8,993 nt of DNA from Gammaproteobacteria bacterium UBA4475 (GCA_002389265.1 DGOD01000076.1:1-8993), one strand, 5' to 3'. Counted from the first letter of the stretch, positions 1 to 6,797 are shown. Notes: generated by a model from the letters alone, not told the origin. Translations and numbers: made by a program.

Positions 1-49
1 AGCCGGCAGACATAGCCGGCAGAAATAGCCGGCAGAAAAATAGCCGGCT
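1..49. repeat. GC-rich short tandem repeat at window edge
   Basis: The window opens with about 3.6 copies of a unit close to AGCCGGCAGAAAT: 1-13, 14-26, 27-41 (this copy carries two extra A), and a partial AGCCGGCT at 42-49. Each unit contains the palindrome GCCGGC, so any two copies can pair. The array lies directly downstream of the minus-strand dehydrogenase operon, whose stop is at 62-64, and may extend left beyond the window. It is non-coding as far as can be seen. It could be a locally amplified terminator or a small intergenic repeat family. Confidence 0.75.
27..49 (-). terminator. possible terminator hairpin after acyl-CoA dehydrogenase operon
   Basis: Read on the minus strand, AGCCGGC (49-43), a 9-nt T-rich loop, and GCCGGCT (33-27) form a 7-bp GC-rich stem. 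It is followed by ATTTCT, a short and imperfect T-rich stretch. It sits 12 nt beyond the stop of the 62-1105 gene, where an operon terminator would be expected. The T tract is weak, and the repeat array allows alternative pairings, so this is a tentative call. Confidence 0.35.
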
Positions 50-61
50 TCGGCAGCAGAG

Positions 62-1105
62 CTAACCCGCGTCGGTAATGGTTTTCCACGTATTGTCAGC
101 ACCCTGGGTGACCACATAGCGGCCGATTGACTGCTGCCAGTGATCCTCGTTACCGTATTCATCACGCCAGCTCCACAATCGCCGAGTCCGCAAGTTCAAG
201 CCGTGTTCCATGGTATAACCCATCGCGCCGTGCACCTGGTGGGCGATGTCAGTGGCAGAGCCAACGGCTTCACTAATACGCGCCTTGGCAATGGCGATAT
301 CAAACTCATTTAACGGCACCAGGGCCTCATTCAGAGAGTCTGCTGCTCGCTGACAGGCCGCTACCTCTCCCGCCAGTACCGCAAGCTGCTGCTGAATCGC
401 TTGGAACTGGGCGATGGGTCGCCCAAACTGCTGACGCTCCATCGCGTACTGCACCGATTGCTCAAGAATCGAGGTCATCGCACCCGCCATCATCACCGAC
501 CGAGTCGCAGCGCCCAGACACCACAATTGATTCGAGAGACCCGCATCACTGGCAAACACCGCGCTCGCGGGCAGCAGACAATTGATAGCGAAATCCGACT
601 GGGGATCCCCAGCCATCGTCTGAGTCACCTCTTGGCTGATCTCTGCCAGTGGCACGAGGCACAGATACGCGCCCGAGGCATCACTACCGACGACGATCAA
701 CGTGCTGCATAGGTTCGCGAAAGCCACGCTTTCCGCCTGTCCCTGCAGGCGATAACCAGCCCCTTCCTGGGTCAGCGTGAAAGCTGAACCCGACACGGTC
801 ACTGGACCCACCGGCATCTGCGCGCCCACAAGCTCACAGAGCCTCGCTGCAATAAAGGTCTCGGCCAAAGGCAATGGCGCTCCCACACTGGCTGCCTCGC
901 GAATAATCAGCAGCGACGCCGCCAATTCTCCACCCGTACCACCACTGGCCTCACTGATTCCCGCGAGGGTCAGGCCATTGTCTTCGAGGGTTTGCCATAA
1001 CCCTGCTGGCCAGACGCCAGCCTCAGCGGCGTCGACAGTGGCTTTTGTGCACTGGTCTTGCAAGATGCGTCGAATCGTATCCGTAATTAGTTGTTGCTCA
1101 TTCAT
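62..1105 (-). CDS. acyl-CoA dehydrogenase, beta-type (FAD-contact) subunit
   Basis: Acyl-CoA dehydrogenase family protein of 347 residues, expected to take part in alpha,beta-dehydrogenation of an acyl-CoA thioester with transfer of electrons to ETF. The C-terminal helical domain is clear: ERQQFGRPIAQFQ at about 223-235 and QVHGAMGYT at about 290-298 are the family elements that contact FAD of the neighbouring subunit. The middle domain lacks the usual TEPxxGSD-like motif. I see no glutamate at either usual catalytic position: helix G reads AATRSVMMAG at about 199-208, and the C-terminus reads WRDEYGNEDHW at about 313-323. I chose the ATG at 1105 because AAGGAG lies 6 nt upstream; a longer reading frame to 1171 would overlap the upstream gene and has no better ribosome site. 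The upstream dehydrogenase ends 10 nt away, with its TAA inside this SD, so the two are translationally linked. It is probably the partner subunit of a heteromeric enzyme of the ChsE1/ChsE2 kind. The substrate is unknown. Confidence 0.88.
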   Translation of the reverse strand: MNEQQLITDTIRRILQDQCTKATVDAAEAGVWPAGLWQTLEDNGLTLAGISEASGGTGGELAASLLIIREAASVGAPLPLAETFIAARLCELVGAQMPVGPVTVSGSAFTLTQEGAGYRLQGQAESVAFANLCSTLIVVGSDASGAYLCLVPLAEISQEVTQTMAGDPQSDFAINCLLPASAVFASDAGLSNQLWCLGAATRSVMMAGAMTSILEQSVQYAMERQQFGRPIAQFQAIQQQLAVLAGEVAACQRAADSLNEALVPLNEFDIAIAKARISEAVGSATDIAHQVHGAMGYTMEHGLNLRTRRLWSWRDEYGNEDHWQQSIGRYVVTQGADNTWKTITDAG

Positions 1106-1115
1106 CAGCCGCTCC

Positions 1116-2252
1116 TTATCGCAGACCGAGACCGCGGGCAATAACACCCCGCAGAATTTCACGTGTACCACCGCGCAGGGTAAAAGACGGCGCGTGGAGA
1201 ATGCATTGATGCAAGGTGTTCTGGAATCGTTGCGAAGTTTTAGCCGGCGCCAGTACTCGAATTAACTCTGGCACAAGGCGTTCATAGGTGTTGCCCAAAT
1301 CCTTAATCAATGCCGCCTCAGTAATGGGGGTCTTACCTGCCTCGAGCATTCCCGCGACGGAAATCGACATTCTTCGCAGAGTCACTAAATTGGCCAATAA
1401 ACGCCCAATCAAAGCCAACTGCGCCGCATTCGGGTTATCACCGACTTCGCGAATAAACTCGACCAAAACTCGGAATGCACTCAGAAAACGTTCAGGCCCG
1501 CTACGCTCATAACCTAGTTCACTGACCACTTGCTCCCAGCCATTGCCCGGCGTACCGATAACACTCGCATCTGGCACAAACACATCATCAAAAAACACGT
1601 GATTAAAGTCGCTGTCACCCGCCAGGTTAAGAATGCCCTTGACCGTGACATTCGGATCGTGCAAATCGACGATAAACTGGCTCAAACCCGCATGGCGATT
1701 AGTCGACTGAGGCTCGGTGCGCACTAAGGCGATCATGTAGTGGTTCATGTGCGCGCCACTGGACCAAATTTTGCTCCCATTGAGGAGCCAGCCACCATCC
1801 ACCTTGACCCCATTGGTGCGCACAGAGGCTAAATCAGAGCCCGTATCAGGCTCGCTCATGCCAATGGAAAAGTAACACTCGCCACGGACGATGCGCGGCA
1901 GGTATTCAAGCCGCTGGGCTTCGGTTCCAAACTTTAGCAGCTGCCCACCGCTCTGGCGGTCAGCGATCCAGTGTGCGCCCACCGGTGCACCGGCGGCCAG
2001 CAGCTCTTCGGTCACCACATAGCGATCTAAAAAGGACCGCTCGGCACCGCCATATTGTTTGGGCCAAGTCATGCCGATCCAGCCCTGCTGGCCTAGACGC
2101 TGACTAAATTCAGCAGACTCACCCGCATTAAAGTCTGAGTTACGCAAGTAGTCAGCCGCCAGCTCACCTTCAACGAAGGCCCTGACCTCGGCCCTCAATG
2201 CGACACTGCTTTGCGGAAGTTTTACCGGTTCAAATTGCAGACCCTGAAACAT
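1116..2252 (-). CDS. acyl-CoA dehydrogenase, alpha-type (catalytic) subunit
   Basis: Acyl-CoA dehydrogenase of 378 residues: N-terminal helical domain about 1-120, beta domain about 125-225, C-terminal helical domain after about 235. The middle-domain motif GMSEPDTGSD (131-140) matches the family's TEPxxGSD flavin/substrate signature, and GSKIWSSGAHMNHY (159-172) follows as usual. At the MCAD catalytic position near the C-terminus it reads FTLRGGT (357-363), with Arg where MCAD has Glu. A Glu is present on helix G in GYERSGPER (Glu249), the place used by LCAD and isovaleryl-CoA dehydrogenase. It lacks the RxxFG segment and the QxHGGxG segment, both of which are present in the downstream subunit. 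The ATG at 2252 has only a weak upstream purine stretch. The gene is first of a two-gene operon and is probably controlled from the 2253-2348 gap, which carries a 12-bp palindrome. The general family is certain; the substrate (fatty, branched, steroid side chain or other acyl-CoA) is not. Confidence 0.9.
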   Translation of the reverse strand: MFQGLQFEPVKLPQSSVALRAEVRAFVEGELAADYLRNSDFNAGESAEFSQRLGQQGWIGMTWPKQYGGAERSFLDRYVVTEELLAAGAPVGAHWIADRQSGGQLLKFGTEAQRLEYLPRIVRGECYFSIGMSEPDTGSDLASVRTNGVKVDGGWLLNGSKIWSSGAHMNHYMIALVRTEPQSTNRHAGLSQFIVDLHDPNVTVKGILNLAGDSDFNHVFFDDVFVPDASVIGTPGNGWEQVVSELGYERSGPERFLSAFRVLVEFIREVGDNPNAAQLALIGRLLANLVTLRRMSISVAGMLEAGKTPITEAALIKDLGNTYERLVPELIRVLAPAKTSQRFQNTLHQCILHAPSFTLRGGTREILRGVIARGLGLR

Positions 2253-2289
2253 AGATCGTACCCAGCTGAAAAATCAGTGGCTAAGGTAA

Positions 2290-2301
2290 TGGCTTAAGCC
2301 A
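2290..2301. promoter_or_regulatory. 12-bp perfect palindrome, candidate operator
   Basis: TGGCTTAAGCCA is a perfect inverted repeat 37 nt upstream of the start of the alpha dehydrogenase gene. On the minus strand it lies between a poor -35-like TTGCAT and a poor -10-like TACCTT spaced 17 nt apart, which is where a repressor site could block polymerase. Fatty-acid and acyl-CoA catabolic operons are often controlled by dimeric TetR- or GntR-family repressors. The sequence does not match the PsrA, KstR or LiuR consensus sites as I know them. No regulator gene is in the window. Confidence 0.3.
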
Positions 2302-2312
2302 AATAATGCAAC

Positions 2313-2338
2313 GCAGGCATGTCGAAAAAACTGCCTGC
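2313..2338 (-). terminator. inverted repeat after deacylase gene, possible terminator
   Basis: GCAGGCA (2313-2319) and TGCCTGC (2332-2338) form a perfect 7-bp stem around a 12-nt loop, 10 nt past the stop of the 2349-3407 gene in the direction of its transcription. On the minus strand the run of six T falls in the loop rather than after the stem, so it is not a textbook intrinsic terminator. It may act as a Rho-assisted 3' structure, or be part of the control region of the next operon. Confidence 0.3.
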
Positions 2339-2348
2339 TGAGCATTCA

Positions 2349-3407
2349 CTAGCGTAACTCATCCGTTCCATAGGCCTCATGAAAGACATCCATCTCCGCG
2401 GCGACTTCAGCCATGTCTGCCTCGAATCGGGCTAAATGGACCAAAGCATCACCTTCATTCACCAGCGGGATTCTCGACTCGCCAATGACAATACCATCGA
2501 AGGGCGACACCAACCGCGCACTGAACCCACTGAAGATATTCGTCGGGTCAAACACCGTACCGATCAGATCACCCTTGTTGACACGGTCACCCAGGCCCAC
2601 TTTTGCCTGAAACGAACCGCTATCCGGCGCTCTTAGCCAACGACTACTACGCGCAACAAAGGGTTCGGGCAGTGGTTTTTTACGGCGTGTCGCGACGATC
2701 ATTCCGAGCTTACGCATGACATTTAGAATCCCTGCAACACCCACTTTGATTGACACTTCATCGTACCGCAGGGCCTCACCGGCTTCATATAGCAACACTT
2801 TGACATTGTTCTCAGTCGCCACCTGACGCAGCGAACCATCACGCTCATTAGCATTCAGCAACACAGGAACACCGAACGATGATGCTAGCTCAGCAATCTG
2901 CTCGTCATCAAGATTGCCACGTATCTGCGGCAGATTCGATCGATGCTGCGCGCCCGTATGCAGATCAATCCCATAGTCACATTTTTTAACAACCTGTTCT
3001 AAGAATATATGACACAAGCGCGCTGTCAGCGAGCCGCGCTCTGAGCCTGGAAACGATCGATTAAGATCACGGCCATCGGGGGAATACCGAGAATGCTGGA
3101 GCATACCAAAGCTATTAATCACAGGGATGCAAATCAAGCAGCCCTTCAATCGCTCGAATCGTCTACGGATGAGAAGGCGGCGGATAATTTCCACCCCATT
3201 GAGTTCATCGCCATGAATAGCGGCGCTGATAAACAAGGTAGGACCGGCAACTCGACCGTTGACAACATGCACCGGCAGATGCATCTGGGTATTGGTGTAT
3301 AGGTTCGCGACTGGCAATTCCACCAGCTTCCTCTCGCCCGGCTTGACCTGCGTCCCACCAATCTCAATTACTTTTTGCTTGCGTGTCACGGAAGATTTCC
3401 TGTCCAT
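2349..3407 (-). CDS. succinylglutamate desuccinylase/aspartoacylase-family zinc deacylase
   Basis: Predicted cytosolic zinc hydrolase of the AstE/AspA branch of the M14 carboxypeptidase fold, 352 residues. Visible active-site elements are HGDE at 65-68 (zinc ligands His65 and Glu68), DGRDLNRSFPG at 111-121 (substrate-binding Arg/Asn-Arg), DLHTG at 149-152 with His150 as third zinc ligand, and Glu208 in YEAGE as likely general base. After about residue 250 comes a beta-rich C-terminal domain (APDSGSFQAKVGLGDRVNKG, then SPFDGIVIGE) typical of AstE-like members. The family removes acyl groups from amino acids or peptides; the exact substrate is unknown. I chose ATG 3407. An in-frame GTG at 3443 would add 12 residues, but a -10-like TATATT (minus strand, 3439-3434) lies between the two, favouring the shorter form. 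No strong SD is visible. The mscS-like gene ends 150 nt upstream. There is no astABCD operon or rimK gene beside it, so arginine succinyltransferase catabolism is not indicated. Confidence 0.85.
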   Translation of the reverse strand: MDRKSSVTRKQKVIEIGGTQVKPGERKLVELPVANLYTNTQMHLPVHVVNGRVAGPTLFISAAIHGDELNGVEIIRRLLIRRRFERLKGCLICIPVINSFGMLQHSRYSPDGRDLNRSFPGSERGSLTARLCHIFLEQVVKKCDYGIDLHTGAQHRSNLPQIRGNLDDEQIAELASSFGVPVLLNANERDGSLRQVATENNVKVLLYEAGEALRYDEVSIKVGVAGILNVMRKLGMIVATRRKKPLPEPFVARSSRWLRAPDSGSFQAKVGLGDRVNKGDLIGTVFDPTNIFSGFSARLVSPFDGIVIGESRIPLVNEGDALVHLARFEADMAEVAAEMDVFHEAYGTDELR

Positions 3408-3557
3408 AGTCAACAACGGTTGAATGAGCGCGGAATATAGCACTGGCGGGCTGGAAGTTGTGAGCAGCTTTGATCGATCAGGCCTAATATATCCTTTTCC
3501 AGGATCGCCTGGATCGGCGCAACTTTTCTTACACCGCAGTTAGACAAACCAGGCAAC

Positions 3558-4877
3558 CTACTCAGCCGTGGGAAAATGCTTCTCGACTTCGTTCCAGTCC
3601 GGGCTCCGCAGGTGCAGATCTCGCTGCGGATAGGGAATTTCGATGCCGTGCGCCTTAAAGCTATCCCAGACACTCAGCAGAATTTCACTGTTTAAATTGG
3701 CTCTGCCATTCATCGGGTCATCAATCCAGTAACGAATTTCCAAATCCACCGAACTATCGCCAAACCGTCGCAGCAGGCACACGGGCCCTGGTTCCTTGAG
3801 CACCCGCTTCGCGCCTCTGGCAGCCTCGACACAAAGCGCCATGGCTTGTTTGACATCCGATTTATAGTGCACGCCAATAGGCAGGCGAATGCGATAAAGG
3901 TTGTTGCTATGTGACCAGTTCTCGACACGGTTGACGATCAGGTCTTCGTTCGGGATCAAGTGCTCTATACCATCTCGCGTGGTCACCGACACGTAACGCC
4001 CCCCGAGAGAGTCTACGCGCCCGTAGTAGTCGGCCACCGCAATCACATCACCTGGCTTAATCGATTTATCCATCAACAAGATAATACCGCTGATCAGATT
4101 GGCAACGATCTTCTGCAATCCCAAACCAATGCCGACACCCACCGCGCCACCAATCACTGCAAACGCCGTCAGGTCAATACCCACAGCACTGATCGCCGCG
4201 ACCACCGCGATGAATATCACCGTGATCTTGAACAGCTTGGCGAACAGTTCTTGCACCGACGGTGTCAGGTCAGGGATCGCCTTAATCCGGTTTTCGAAGA
4301 AGGTTGCGAGCACATTAGAGACCCACAAAAGCACACCGAGCGCGAACATGCCCTTGATGACCGTAAACAACGAAATACGAACCTGACCAAAGTCGACGCC
4401 GATATAATTCAGCAGATCGATTGACTGACCGAGCCAACCCACGATATTCAATGCCGCCACTGTCCAGGCAATGACGGCCACCACTCGACCCAGGAGCGGA
4501 CTATAAATGAACGTGGTCGCAATTCGAATAATTACCCACGCAGACAGCAGACTGGCGGTGACCCGCATTAATCCTGGCTCAAACCCGAGTTGTTGGGCCA
4601 ACCCGTTACATAGCCACTGCAACACTAGCCAATAAAGCGGCGCCAATACCACCACGACAGCAGACAGCAGTCGATAGAGCGCTTGGTTATTCTGATGCAC
4701 CTCGGCCTGGGCGAGCAGTTTCGGCCGGTGATAGCCCGCGGCCAGTCGAGCCACCAAGCCGACAAAAACAACAATACCGAACTCGATTCCAGACTGAACA
4801 CTGAACAGCTGTTCGATGAGCAGGTGCCACTCGGCAATCGCGAAGTGGATGACAGGCAACTCTTGTAATTCGCTCAT
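3558..4877 (-). CDS. MscS-family mechanosensitive ion channel
   Basis: Inner-membrane channel of 439 residues, expected to open on membrane tension and release osmolytes during hypo-osmotic shock. The N-terminal half is strongly hydrophobic, with candidate helices at about 31-48, 69-90, 104-126, 131-149 and 166-192, then 214-235. The pore helix lies at about 238-269 (glycine/alanine-rich AVIGGAVGVGIGLGLQ, then ANLISGIILLMD), the classic MscS TM3. It is followed by the beta domain KPGDVIAVADYYGRVDSLG (274-292) and IPNEDLI (308-314), then the alpha/beta C-terminal domain ending in GIEIPYPQRDLHL (411-423). The extra N-terminal helices make it larger than E. coli MscS (286 residues). I chose ATG 4877; a TTG at 4895 is in frame but has no better ribosome site, and neither start has a clear SD. 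A TATTAT hexamer on the minus strand (4915-4910) could be its -10. Confidence 0.92.
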   Translation of the reverse strand: MSELQELPVIHFAIAEWHLLIEQLFSVQSGIEFGIVVFVGLVARLAAGYHRPKLLAQAEVHQNNQALYRLLSAVVVVLAPLYWLVLQWLCNGLAQQLGFEPGLMRVTASLLSAWVIIRIATTFIYSPLLGRVVAVIAWTVAALNIVGWLGQSIDLLNYIGVDFGQVRISLFTVIKGMFALGVLLWVSNVLATFFENRIKAIPDLTPSVQELFAKLFKITVIFIAVVAAISAVGIDLTAFAVIGGAVGVGIGLGLQKIVANLISGIILLMDKSIKPGDVIAVADYYGRVDSLGGRYVSVTTRDGIEHLIPNEDLIVNRVENWSHSNNLYRIRLPIGVHYKSDVKQAMALCVEAARGAKRVLKEPGPVCLLRRFGDSSVDLEIRYWIDDPMNGRANLNSEILLSVWDSFKAHGIEIPYPQRDLHLRSPDWNEVEKHFPTAE

Positions 4878-5126
4878 GGCGTGGGCTCGAGGCAAAATTA
4901 ATCAGCAGAATAATAGCGCGGATGATAACAACGGAGCCTATGCGGCGCATCAATATATGCACACTCAACGGCTAAAACCATCGCACTGACTGGCCCGATC
5001 GCGCAGGGACCACAGCCAGCCGGTATTTCACGTGAACTCGGTCACAACTTGGAACACCTAAACAGAAATCCACCAGCGGGCACTCTAAAGTTGCCTCACG
5101 CACCAACATTCATGTGAGGAGTCGAC
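4878..5126. promoter_or_regulatory. divergent intergenic region with candidate control elements
   Basis: This 249-nt gap separates the minus-strand channel gene from the plus-strand membrane-protein gene, so it must hold promoters or run-through signals for both. Visible elements are a -10-like TATTAT on the minus strand at 4915-4910 (about 33 nt before the channel start, no good -35), a perfect 10-bp palindrome TTCACGTGAA at 5027-5036, and the SD-pairing arm at 5094-5099. I see no convincing sigma-70 promoter for the plus-strand gene and no small ORF with a ribosome site. Confidence 0.35.
5094..5121 (+). promoter_or_regulatory. leader hairpin that can mask the SD of the 108-aa gene
   Basis: CCTCAC at 5094-5099 is exactly complementary to GTGAGG at 5114-5119, with a 14-nt loop and one possible extra G-U pair inside. 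The SD of the following gene (AGGAG, 5117-5121, 5 nt before the ATG) lies partly inside the 3' arm, so pairing would hide it from the ribosome. A 6-bp stem is modest. This could be a simple translational damper or temperature-sensitive leader, or it could be chance. Confidence 0.3.
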
Positions 5127-5453
5127 ATGACAGTCTTAATTTTTGCGCGTATTGCCATCTTATTTCTACTGTTTATGGTCACGCTCAGCATCAATCTGGA
5201 TGACAACCTGATTGCCCGCCTGGGGTTTTCAAATAACCTGGGCCTGATTCTCAGCGGCGCCATCGCCTGCACGTTATGTGTTAATGATCGCACGCCTATT
5301 ATCATGGCCATGGTGATCATCTTGTCTTTGAACGCCAATATGCCGGCGGACTTTAGCCTTAATTTTGGTTACGACCGCGACCTTTATGGTGGGTTTATGC
5401 TGGCCCTGGTAATCCAACCCCTTTTGATCTGGGCCTTTGAGCTCCGGCCTTAA
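5127..5453 (+). CDS. small multi-spanning membrane protein, function unknown
   Basis: A 108-residue hydrophobic protein I do not recognise. Candidate membrane helices are at about 2-22 (FARIAILFLLFMVTL), 37-52 (NLGLILSGAIACTLCV), 56-71 (TPIIMAMVIILSLNA) and 88-105 (GGFMLALVIQPLLIWAF). Between them are short polar loops: DDNLIARLGFSN at 25-36 and a longer one with acidic and aromatic residues, PADFSLNFGYDRDLYG, at 73-88. It ends with ELRP and has no cleavable signal. It has a good SD (AGGAG, 5 nt spacing) at the ATG, and the sequence just upstream can fold over that SD. It stands alone: the soxC-like gene starts 99 nt downstream, and the channel gene is divergent. Its third-base pattern and clean SD make it a real gene. 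It could be an orphan inner-membrane protein, or an accessory to the sulfur dehydrogenase downstream, but nothing in the sequence shows this. Confidence 0.8.
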   Translation: MTVLIFARIAILFLLFMVTLSINLDDNLIARLGFSNNLGLILSGAIACTLCVNDRTPIIMAMVIILSLNANMPADFSLNFGYDRDLYGGFMLALVIQPLLIWAFELRP

Positions 5454-5552
5454 CGCCAGGCCACTAGTCAGGTGAAGTAAATTGCTTTGCTATCGATCAG
5501 CTACTAGTTTAGTTTCCCTCCAATACAAAATACTGCAATTGAGGCTCAGCGA

Positions 5553-6797
5553 ATGGACAAGGACTCGATTAATCAGGTCATCGAGGGCGGCCTCCTCCCT
5601 CGGCGCGCATTATTAAAAGCCTCGGCCCTGGGTTTGGCCGGCAGCTTCGTCGTGCCCGCCAGAGCGAGCCAAGACTGGATGACCCACGCTGGCGAGCCTC
5701 AAGGTGAATACGGCCAACCGTCACCCTTCGCTCAACTCAAGCGGGAACAGACTGGCGGCCATCCCCTGGGCCACGCAGCTGGCTCATCATCCACGCCATT
5801 GCAAGATCTCAATGGCACCATTACACCTAACAGCCTACATTTTGAACGCCATCACAGCGGTATACCCGCTATTGATCCAGCCCGGCATACACTCACTATC
5901 TACGGTGATGTTCGCAGACAACTGCAGTTCAGTTACGAGGATCTGCTGGCCTACCCCATGGAAACCCATCAATACTTTCTGGAGTGCTCCGGTAATAGCT
6001 TTCGCAACACCCTTAACGAACCGTTAGATCTGACCGCAGGCTCCCTCAATGGCTTGGTCTCAGGCGCCGAGTGGACCGGCGTACCACTACATTATCTGCT
6101 CGACGAGGCCGGGATCGATTCAGCCGCCCGTTGGGTCATCGCCGAGGGCGCCGATGCTGCTGGCATGACCCGCAGCTTACCGATGAAGCTGGCACTTGAT
6201 AATGTCATGGTCGCCCTGTACCAAAATGGCGAGCCCCTTCGACCTGCGCAGGGCTACCCCATGCGCTTGTTCGTGCCGGGCAGCGAGGGCAATATCAGCG
6301 TCAAATGGTTACAGAGCCTCAAGGTCCAAGGGATGCCTGCCTATACTCGGGATGAAACCGCCAAGTACACCGACCTGTTGGCCAATGGCCAGGCCGAGAT
6401 GTTTTCGCTGGCCATGGGGGTCAAATCGTTGATCACCTCTCCTTCTGGCAAAATGACCCTGAACCGAAAAGGCATTTATGAAGTGACGGGCCTGGCCTGG
6501 TCAGGCGCGGCGGCGATTCGAGGTGTGGAGATCAGCGCTGATGGCGGCGTGACCTGGGAGCCCGCTGCGCTGCAATCGGCTGCCCGACCTATGGCACTCA
6601 CGCGATTTCGCCTGCCCTGGCGCTGGGTGGGTCAAAGCAGCATTCTGCAAAGCCGTGCGACAGATACTCAAGGCAATATCCAACCTACCCGCACAGTCGC
6701 ACTGGCACGCTATTCAGCAGCCGGTTTTTACCACTACAACGGTATCCAGAGCTGGCACGTATCAAACGCAGGAGTGGTTAAAAATGTTTACGTGTAA
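5553..6797 (+). CDS. soxC: SoxC/sulfite-oxidase-family molybdopterin dehydrogenase
   Basis: Molybdenum-cofactor enzyme of 414 residues, matching the SoxC branch of the sulfite oxidase family. It should oxidise sulfite, or the sulfane sulfur bound to SoxYZ, in the periplasm. A twin-arginine leader is visible: LPRRALLKASALGLAGS at 15-31, then VPARAS as a likely cleavage region, so it is exported folded with its cofactor. Catalytic-domain landmarks are HFERHHSGIPAIDP (96-109), FLECSGNSFRN (142-152) with Cys145 as molybdenum ligand, GYPMRLFVPGSEGNISVKW (234-252) and the C-terminal dimerisation domain with VEISADGGVTWEPA (325-338). The tail GFYHYNGIQSW at 391-401 also looks SoxC-like. GAGG lies 8 nt before the ATG. 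The cytochrome gene overlaps its last 14 nt, so the pair is co-translated. Because soxXYZAB are not in the window, it may work as a stand-alone sulfite dehydrogenase; SorA is the main alternative name. Confidence 0.88.
   Translation: MDKDSINQVIEGGLLPRRALLKASALGLAGSFVVPARASQDWMTHAGEPQGEYGQPSPFAQLKREQTGGHPLGHAAGSSSTPLQDLNGTITPNSLHFERHHSGIPAIDPARHTLTIYGDVRRQLQFSYEDLLAYPMETHQYFLECSGNSFRNTLNEPLDLTAGSLNGLVSGAEWTGVPLHYLLDEAGIDSAARWVIAEGADAAGMTRSLPMKLALDNVMVALYQNGEPLRPAQGYPMRLFVPGSEGNISVKWLQSLKVQGMPAYTRDETAKYTDLLANGQAEMFSLAMGVKSLITSPSGKMTLNRKGIYEVTGLAWSGAAAIRGVEISADGGVTWEPAALQSAARPMALTRFRLPWRWVGQSSILQSRATDTQGNIQPTRTVALARYSAAGFYHYNGIQSWHVSNAGVVKNVYV

Noticed and set aside
1..49. Start-of-window repeat considered as the edge of a CRISPR array
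   Set aside because: Units are 13-15 bp and contiguous, with no unique spacers and no cas genes.
777..1265. 162-codon plus-strand frame antisense to the two dehydrogenase genes
   Set aside because: A shadow frame across two well-supported genes; the composition is Ser/Ala/Pro-rich with no recognisable domain.
3471..3480. Perfect palindrome TGATCGATCA upstream of the deacylase gene, considered as an operator
   Set aside because: It is built from two overlapping GATC sites and is only 10 bp; several such palindromes are expected by chance in 9 kb, and no good promoter surrounds it.
3498..3513. TCCAGG-ATCG-CCTGGA hairpin between the channel and deacylase genes, considered as a terminator
   Set aside because: Only a 6-bp stem. 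Read in the direction of transcription it is followed by an A run, not T, so it does not look like a terminator for the channel gene.
3960..4424. 154-codon plus-strand frame antisense to the channel gene
   Set aside because: A shadow of the high-confidence MscS coding frame; its His/Arg/Asn-rich product has no family features and no ribosome site.
5446..5462. GGCCT/AGGCC stem over the stop of the 108-aa gene, considered as a terminator
   Set aside because: Five base pairs only, with no T tract after it.
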